Assembly (NCBI GenBank): GCA_009760855.2
Contig: WPIO01000012.1
Coordinates: 2,824,001 to 2,888,000, forward strand
Reading direction: 5' to 3'
Source of the DNA: Cristatella mucedo
Taxonomy: Eukaryota > Bryozoa > Phylactolaemata > Cristatellidae
DNA: 64,000 bases
Shown here: piece after piece, positions 58,985 through 64,000 of the stretch
Numbering within the stretch: the first letter of the stretch is position 1
How the letters are laid out: the number at the start of each line of letters is the position of its first letter
Made by a program: the position numbers and the translations under genes
Notes under the pieces: generated by a model
Databases searched by the model: none
Seen by the model: the letters and a program-made list of their open reading frames with translations, nothing else
What the model was told of the DNA's origin: nothing

Positions 58985-60625
58985 AAACCACATAATCCAA
59001 CTGCAGAAGAGCTAGAAGGCTTATGCAGATGGTGCAATACAATCATCAAATTCTCTGGAAACTCCAAGCAAACTTCGTTGTAAAACTCGACTGAAAATAC
59101 AAGGAACTGTTTTTGGTAAGTCTGCTGGCAGATGTACATCCAAGAAAGAGCCCGTAAATAATACGAGCGTAAAAAACTGCCCATTTCTTGGTGCGAAAGA
59201 TTCGGAATGAGATTGTTACCAATCTGGCTACTGATAAATTATCCATTAGAGCTACCACTAGATACAAGTGTATGCGGCAATTATTCTCGTGAGATGGATT
59301 CAAACTTCCAGCTAATGATAACGATGTGATGAAGCTGGAGCATGGTGATTACGAAGAAAAGAGAAACAAGACGATTTCCGAAATCAGGGGGGAACTCGAA
59401 GGGGAAGGAACGTTTAGCATGAATGCATGAATACACAGTCGTGAGAGTACAACAATTCTTCGGATTCAATATTCATGATATCGACAATAAAGCAAAAATG
59501 AAGACGGGTCTTGCTCACATGTTTGGTTCGTGCACTACTCTCAATATAATCGAATCAATGAAACAGCGTTTAAGCGTTTTTGGAATAACGATGGAGAGGG
59601 ATTAGGTAGGATCTACTTAGGATGGCGCTGCAGTAAAGAAGAAATGCATTCGCCACGTCAATATAATCGTAAATTTCTGCTTATGCCGGATCTGCACCTT
59701 AGATTATGTGACACATTGTACAGGAACAGTGCTGAAATAAACGGTTTAAACCTGGATAGTGATGATGCTGATGAAATGGAAAATTTTGAAGCAGGTACTG
59801 ACTTGGAAGTAATCAGCGATTATGCATTATAATGAGACATCAATTATCACGATCTGCTCATGAAGCCACGCAAGCTTGTCAGATTAATCAGAAAATCATC
59901 TGTCCGATATAATCCCTTGCAATCCAAAATAAAAGCTAGGTTCGGACGCGAGATTGAACTGCATCTTGACGTGAAGACGCGGTGGAACTCTACTATCCCA
60001 ACAATGCTAGAACCGCTACTAAAAACAGAAGTCACCATGCGCGAGACGCTAGCCTAATTCAAGACACTGGAAATGATTGAGACATTGGATTTTGACGCTC
60101 TCAAAACTCTTCTGAACACAAAAGAACCTGTGAAACTTGCTATTGAGAATGTAAATCGAGAAGACGCGACTCTGATGAGTGCTGACACATTTTTAGAATT
60201 AATTCATACTCAACAATCTCTTTAACTTGAATATAGACATTAGTACCAAGCTCGTGAAAAGTTTTAAGTGTCTGGTTGAAGAGAAGGTTTTGAAGGTTTT
60301 GAACAAGGGTTTCATGAAATTCTTGTGCAGTCACAAAGATTTATCTATTACCACGTTAAAAACTACGCTACATTACTCAGGAAATCTAGCATCTCGTCGA
60401 TTTGGAGTCAACTATGTAGAAGTTGTCGTTGAGCAGTCATCCAATTGCCGAAAGTCTGAACTTGTCTCTTCAAGAAGAATTGAATTTTTTTCTTCAAAAA
60501 ATGGCTCGTTAATTACAGCCGGAGGTCAAAACCGCTTCAAATGGCTCAAGTCCGAATTCATGCTCTACAGAAACTCTGGCCAGTGCACTGAAAATTTCCA
60601 GACATTGTCCAACATAACTTTATAA
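58985..60625 (+). pseudogene. hAT-family transposase pseudogene
   Basis: A cut-and-paste transposase of the RNase H-like hAT group, broken by many stops and frameshifts. In order: a possible zinc-finger/BED relic (LCRWCNTIIKFSGNSKQ, about 59015), MKLEHGDYEEKRNKTISEIR (about 59330), FGSCTTLNIIESMKQRLSVF then GITMERD (59520-59600), DGAAV (59621-59635, the conserved position after the catalytic strand), a relic of the AH-L-LAICD motif (DLHLRLCDTLYRN, about 59690) and LDVKTRWNST (59964-59993), a strong hAT hallmark. The last 130-codon open part (60227-60625) lies where the dimerisation region should be but is not clearly recognisable. Not functional. Confidence 0.75.
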
Positions 60626-60814
60626 ATTAAACCAACAGCAACGGATATTGAATAAGTTTTTTTCAGTCTGTACAAATTTCTGAACAAAATTAAGTTCGCG
60701 TATCTCACCCATGTCGCCTACAGCACTTGAGTTCTTAAAATATCATTTTAAGAAGTAAAAATGCATTGATTTACAACTTATCATTAAATATGTATATATA
60801 ATAATAAAAAACAT

Positions 60815-61066
60815 TGTAATAAATCACAGCATTTAGTGGGTTCATATGATTCGTCTTTTGAGTGCTTATGAGTGCTGACACCGTGCATGCTGCCACTAAC
60901 CATATATACGTGCTAACCCTGTACATGTCACCTCTAACCACTTTATGCCTGCTGTCATTGAGCATTGTATCACTAACCATTCGATCATGCTTCCTATGCC
61001 GCACGTGCAAAGTGCCGAGAAAAAGATTAAGTTTTCTAGGGGCACTATAACAAATGTATTATTATT
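60815..61066 (+). mobile_element. LINE A 3' tail inside the hAT element
   Basis: CAGCATTTAGTGGGTTCATA, TGCCACTAACCATATATACG, GCAAAGTGCCGAGAAAAAGA and CACTATAACAAATGTATTAT, then ATT repeats. Confidence 0.85.
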
Positions 61067-61554
61067 ATTGTTAAAATTATGTTCATCACAAAAATAAGTT
61101 ATTGACTGTAAAATTAGTGAAAAATAAAACAAATCGTCACAACATCTTCAACAGCTGTTTTTTAAATTGAAAACTGTAAACAGCTGTTTTTTAAAAATGG
61201 CTATTTTTTTAGAAGCCCTAACTTTGAACAGCTTTTCTTATTTCCTGTAAACTTTGCGCGCTCAACCATGCAGGATTCAGTGCATATTTCCATGGTGGGA
61301 TCCTAGATCTACGGGTGTCTTCTTGTAAGCTTTTGCTTGCTAGCCAAAGTACGATACTGTGCGTGCCATTTACGCTAACCTATCGGTTCTCTTGCCTCGA
61401 GTTCTAAAGCATCTAGATATAGGCTTTTAATTCCCTTATTGTGTAGCAAAAATTATGTAGTATTATTTTTTTGTTCATTGTGTTCCATAAGTTTACGCAT
61501 CAGGCATTCATGAGCGAGCAAGTTCAGTTGTAACCAGCGGAATGCAGCTGCCGG

Positions 61555-61735
61555 TACGGGTGATGAATGAGAGAAAGAGAGGTAAGAGGTAGAGAGGAGA
61601 AGGAGAGCTTCAGAGTGCAACAGAGACTGGAGGACTGTGTGTTTTGAGTGAGATACAGAGATGTAAGGAGAAGAGAAGAAGCAGAGAGATGGAGAGGAGA
61701 GGAAGAGTTCAAAAGATATAGCCACGGAGAGATAC
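61555..61735. repeat. Purine-rich (GA) degenerate tract
   Basis: Interrupted GAGA/AGAG sequence over about 180 bp, about 75-250 bp beyond the stop of the third receptor gene. The Ser/Leu-rich minus-strand ORFs across it are composition artefacts. Confidence 0.6.
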
Positions 61736-61809
61736 GATGAGTCATTGGCTTAGTGCTTTTGGAACGCTTATATTTCATGTAAGCGTCTACGCAAGCGAAT
61801 TGGACGGAT

Positions 61810-62724
61810 TTAAGGATTTGTGCGGCTAGCCGCTGCTGCTCGCCTTCTCTTGCACAGGATTTTCAGTATGGCAGTCCTGTACGTGCGGTCCAAAGTGACG
61901 TATATGGTTGGAGCCACGATCACGTTCCCAGTGTAAGAGATCAGTATCACTCTGAAAATCACAAACTTGACGGTTCCGCTGAGGAACACGGCGACTATAC
62001 CGAGAACGAGCGGTGCTACAACGAATGTTGAATGCTCTATACCCAGAACGCTCAGCGTCCTCAGCGCTGCCCGGCTGCGGCGCCGCTCTCTCCCGGCCAC
62101 TTTTTTGGCGATCCTCCATATGCGTGCGTAGCAGCAGATCAGCCAGGCTAGAGAAAGCGCCTGCATGACAAAGACCAGAGGGATCGCGACTCTCCTCGTA
62201 TATTCTCCCGCCGCGCTTCCGATGCAGCCGAACGCGGCGTCGTAGCAAAACGAGCGCGTCGAGCTCATTGCAGAAGCCAGCACTGTCGCCGGGATTGCAA
62301 TGAACGCGGTCAGCATGACATACGGACGGCGTTGGAAGAAAAATGTCTCGTAATTCAAAGGATGCTCGATTACTAGAAACCGATCGTACGCCATGCCAGA
62401 GAGAAAAAATGCCAAGCAGTTGGCCGACGCGTGACGCGCTATACCCAGAACTATGCACAAATACCAATTAATCTCAGGAAAGAACTCGCGATATCCCAAC
62501 TGGACGATGCGTACCACAGCTGGAATCATGCCGGCGAGAAGAAAGCCTAATGACATGTGCTGTCCAAGGCGGCTCCGTCTGCCGCTGGTTTTGGCAGTCA
62601 TCATTACATAAAACGTGTTCACAGTTAGGATTGTCAGGTCGGTAGGATATGCTGCTATCTTAGCCATGTCTGGACCTCCGTTGTCCGATTTATTCCAGCA
62701 TGCTGTTATGGCTTCGCCTACCAT
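61810..62724 (-). CDS. Olfactory-receptor-like class A GPCR, intronless
   Basis: A 304-residue seven-helix receptor. Helices lie near residues 27-45, 57-78, 89-112, 135-155, 178-203, 222-247 and 252-277. TM3/loop 2 reads MAYDRFLVIEHPLNY (111-125), nearly the vertebrate olfactory receptor signature MAYDRYVAICHPLxY. Asn11-Lys-Ser is a possible N-glycosylation site; Cys90 and Cys160/Cys167 can form the loop disulfide; Pro238 is in TM6; TM7 keeps Pro-x-x-Tyr (APTIY, 271-275), followed by LDRTYRTAIL and Cys291. It shares the family pattern with the two upstream paralogues (CYARIWRIAKKVAG before TM6, VLGIEHSTFVVAPLVLGI in TM6) but is more diverged and more GC-rich than its surroundings. Met20 is an alternative start. 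TTTATTTGTAG directly before the first ATG looks like a splice acceptor. Ligand unknown. Confidence 0.9.
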   Translation of the reverse strand: MVGEAITACWNKSDNGGPDMAKIAAYPTDLTILTVNTFYVMMTAKTSGRRSRLGQHMSLGFLLAGMIPAVVRIVQLGYREFFPEINWYLCIVLGIARHASANCLAFFLSGMAYDRFLVIEHPLNYETFFFQRRPYVMLTAFIAIPATVLASAMSSTRSFCYDAAFGCIGSAAGEYTRRVAIPLVFVMQALSLAWLICCYARIWRIAKKVAGRERRRSRAALRTLSVLGIEHSTFVVAPLVLGIVAVFLSGTVKFVIFRVILISYTGNVIVAPTIYVTLDRTYRTAILKILCKRRRAAAASRTNP

Positions 62725-62773
62725 CTACAAATAAAAAAGCAGAACCGCGCGCGAAATCCGCATTGCGTTAGAT

Positions 62774-62960
62774 CAGCAGTTCTCAGCCTGTGGGTCGCGA
62801 TCCTTTTTTTGGTCGAACGACCCTTTCACAGGGTTTCGCCAAGGACCACCGGAAAACAGGCATTTCTACATTTTGCACACAAGAATTCTATGGTTGGGGT
62901 CGCCATAGCAAGAAGAACTGTATTAAAGGGTCGCGGCATTAGGAAGGTTGAGAAGCACTG
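62774..62960. mobile_element. SPIN-like (SPACE INVADERS) hAT MITE
   Basis: Begins CAGCAGTTCTCAGCCTGTGG and ends GGAAGGTTGAGAAGCACTG, whose inverse CAGTGCTTCTCAACC gives inverted repeats of about 15 bp. The inside has GGTCGAACGACCCTTTCACA, CTATGGTTGGGGTCGCCA and GTATTAAAGGGTCGCGGCAT, diagnostic segments of the non-autonomous SPIN elements as I remember them. CGTTAGAT (62766-62773) and CGCTATAT (62961-62968) are a decayed 8-bp target duplication, as expected for hAT. It lies 50 bp upstream of the third receptor's start codon. Confidence 0.85.
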
Positions 62961-62968
62961 CGCTATAT

Positions 62969-64000
62969 TTTTCCAAGAGAAATAGAGCGCAGAGTCGTTT
63001 CAATATCAACACCGAACTTTTAAGGGCATGCAGATAAACCAAGAAAGTGTTTTGAGTAGGTGAGCCTAGCGAATATAGTGCGTGCATTAGGAGAGGAGTG
63101 CATGCACCTCTCAGATAAGCCTATCGAGAACTGCATGTATTATTAATAATTCACGTACTTTCAGATAAACAGTTACCTATTGCCTTGAATTATTTCACTA
63201 GAAATGTTAAGTTGATATTGAAACTTATCGGAGCTTATATAAAAATCACTGAGAAGCATTCGTTAAAGCAATTCAATCTCAGAGTTACCTGAAAGTTTGC
63301 CGCGAGAGAGGCGCGCCGGCGTTTTGGTGGTTCGGCGGTGTTTAAAGGTGGAATAGAGCTTTTCAAAAGTTCGGCCACTAAATTACTACACAAAGGGCAT
63401 GCGTGCAGCCTATGTATGCAGCGACGGAGTCCTTAATTTTTATTTCCTAGGAAACGTTTCAAAACTATATTAAGTAGTGCACAGCATATGTCGTGCTTGT
63501 TGCAGCAATCAAATAAAGCAGCAGACGAGATTTGAAAGGTGGTGCCTTGAAAAATTATGAACGCCGTTACAATGAGATTCTCGTGATATATAATCAAAGC
63601 TAACCAAAATATGCTAAAGAATTTCCAGTAAGTTAGAGCCACTGTTACAAAGCTCGTAAAGAGGACTCCACTAACCTAAGCTCACTGACGTCAACACATT
63701 TGTTCCTGCATGAAAACACCTCTCATTCAGTTACCGGCTCGTTTTTACTTTAATTATGTGTGTCATTTGCTTCTTTATATTTAAGAATTTCTAGTCTTTT
63801 ATTGTAAACCCGTATTCCTTTGAGGACGTGTGAATTATTTATATAGCTCTCGTCTTTAAGAAGCCAGGTTGCTATTCAGAAGCTTTCTCAATCACCGAAC
63901 TGTGCATGTCAACTTGTTTCGTAAAGAGATTTGCGACAGACATCGCGAGTTCCTGCTGGCAATTTGGGTGAGTATTTTTTGGTGAAATTTAATAGCAGAG
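62969..64000. other. Intergenic DNA, nothing recognised
   Basis: A 69-codon hydrophobic minus-strand ORF (63433-63642) has no recognised domain. Rest is AT-rich and without identified repeats. Confidence 0.5.

Larger units (their letters stand above)
58640..61215 (+). mobile_element. Decayed hAT DNA transposon
   Basis: A dead transposase reading frame lies between ends that both carry clustered AACAGCTGTTTT motifs: at 58652-58665 and 58688-58701 on the left, and at 61150-61162 and 61179-61192 on the right, with ACAGTAAACAGCTGTTTTTT versus ACTGTAAACAGCTGTTTTTT as the best pair. Subterminal repeats of this kind serve as transposase binding sites in hAT elements. The extreme inverted repeats and 8-bp target duplication could not be fixed. 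A LINE A tail is inserted near the 3' side. Confidence 0.65.

Noticed and set aside
61826-62467. 213-codon minus-strand ORF
   Set aside because: Shadow of the third receptor in another frame on the same strand; lacks helices and family resemblance.

Overview
This is repeat-rich animal (metazoan) nuclear DNA, most likely from an invertebrate or basal deuterostome. Intact coding capacity is limited to three intronless seven-transmembrane receptor genes on the minus strand. Almost everything else is decayed L2/CR1-type LINEs, tRNA-derived SINEs, DNA transposon remnants, (CT)n-type simple sequence and diverged duplicated non-coding DNA. I cannot name the species. No bacterial operon structure, CRISPR array, rRNA gene or functional tRNA gene is visible.

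Receptor cluster. Intact rhodopsin-like (class A) GPCR genes lie at 13983-14978, 31953-32951 and 61810-62724, all on the minus strand. The third carries the MAYDR...HPL..Y signature typical of vertebrate olfactory receptors. Broken relatives on the same strand lie at 28106-29400 (N- and C-terminal parts split by inserted DNA), 38310-38645 (TM2 to the second intracellular loop) and, less surely, about 30157-30405. This looks like a locally expanding and decaying, possibly chemosensory, receptor family.

Duplication architecture. A diverged block occurs at about 1-8345, 18170-25735 and 40905-44440. The first two are followed downstream by closely related receptor genes, which suggests tandem duplication of a roughly 18 kb unit (flanking DNA plus receptor). 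The copies differ by separate LINE and SINE insertions, a 4.4 kb extra segment in copy 1 (8345-12780), and long polypyrimidine tracts at equivalent places but with different repeat units.

Mobile elements. LINE family A (3' end in (ATT)n) has about twenty copies, two of them keeping reverse transcriptase and one also an APE-type endonuclease region. Family B ends in TACATTACATT; a weaker family C is also visible. SINE1 is tRNA-derived with a GGTTCGAATCC B box. SINE2 is tRNA-like and ends in a tail resembling that of LINE A, suggesting LINE A mobilises it. DNA transposons include a short TAA-flanked inverted-repeat element at 10002-11402 with a LINE B inside its left inverted repeat, a dead hAT transposon at about 58640-61215, and a 187-bp SPIN-like hAT MITE at 62774-62960 just upstream of the third receptor gene. 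SPIN elements are known for horizontal transfer between distant animals.

Stretches without a gene are mostly old duplicated or unrecognised AT-rich DNA. Boundaries of repeats were set by eye and are accurate to about 10-30 bp except where target-site duplications are named.
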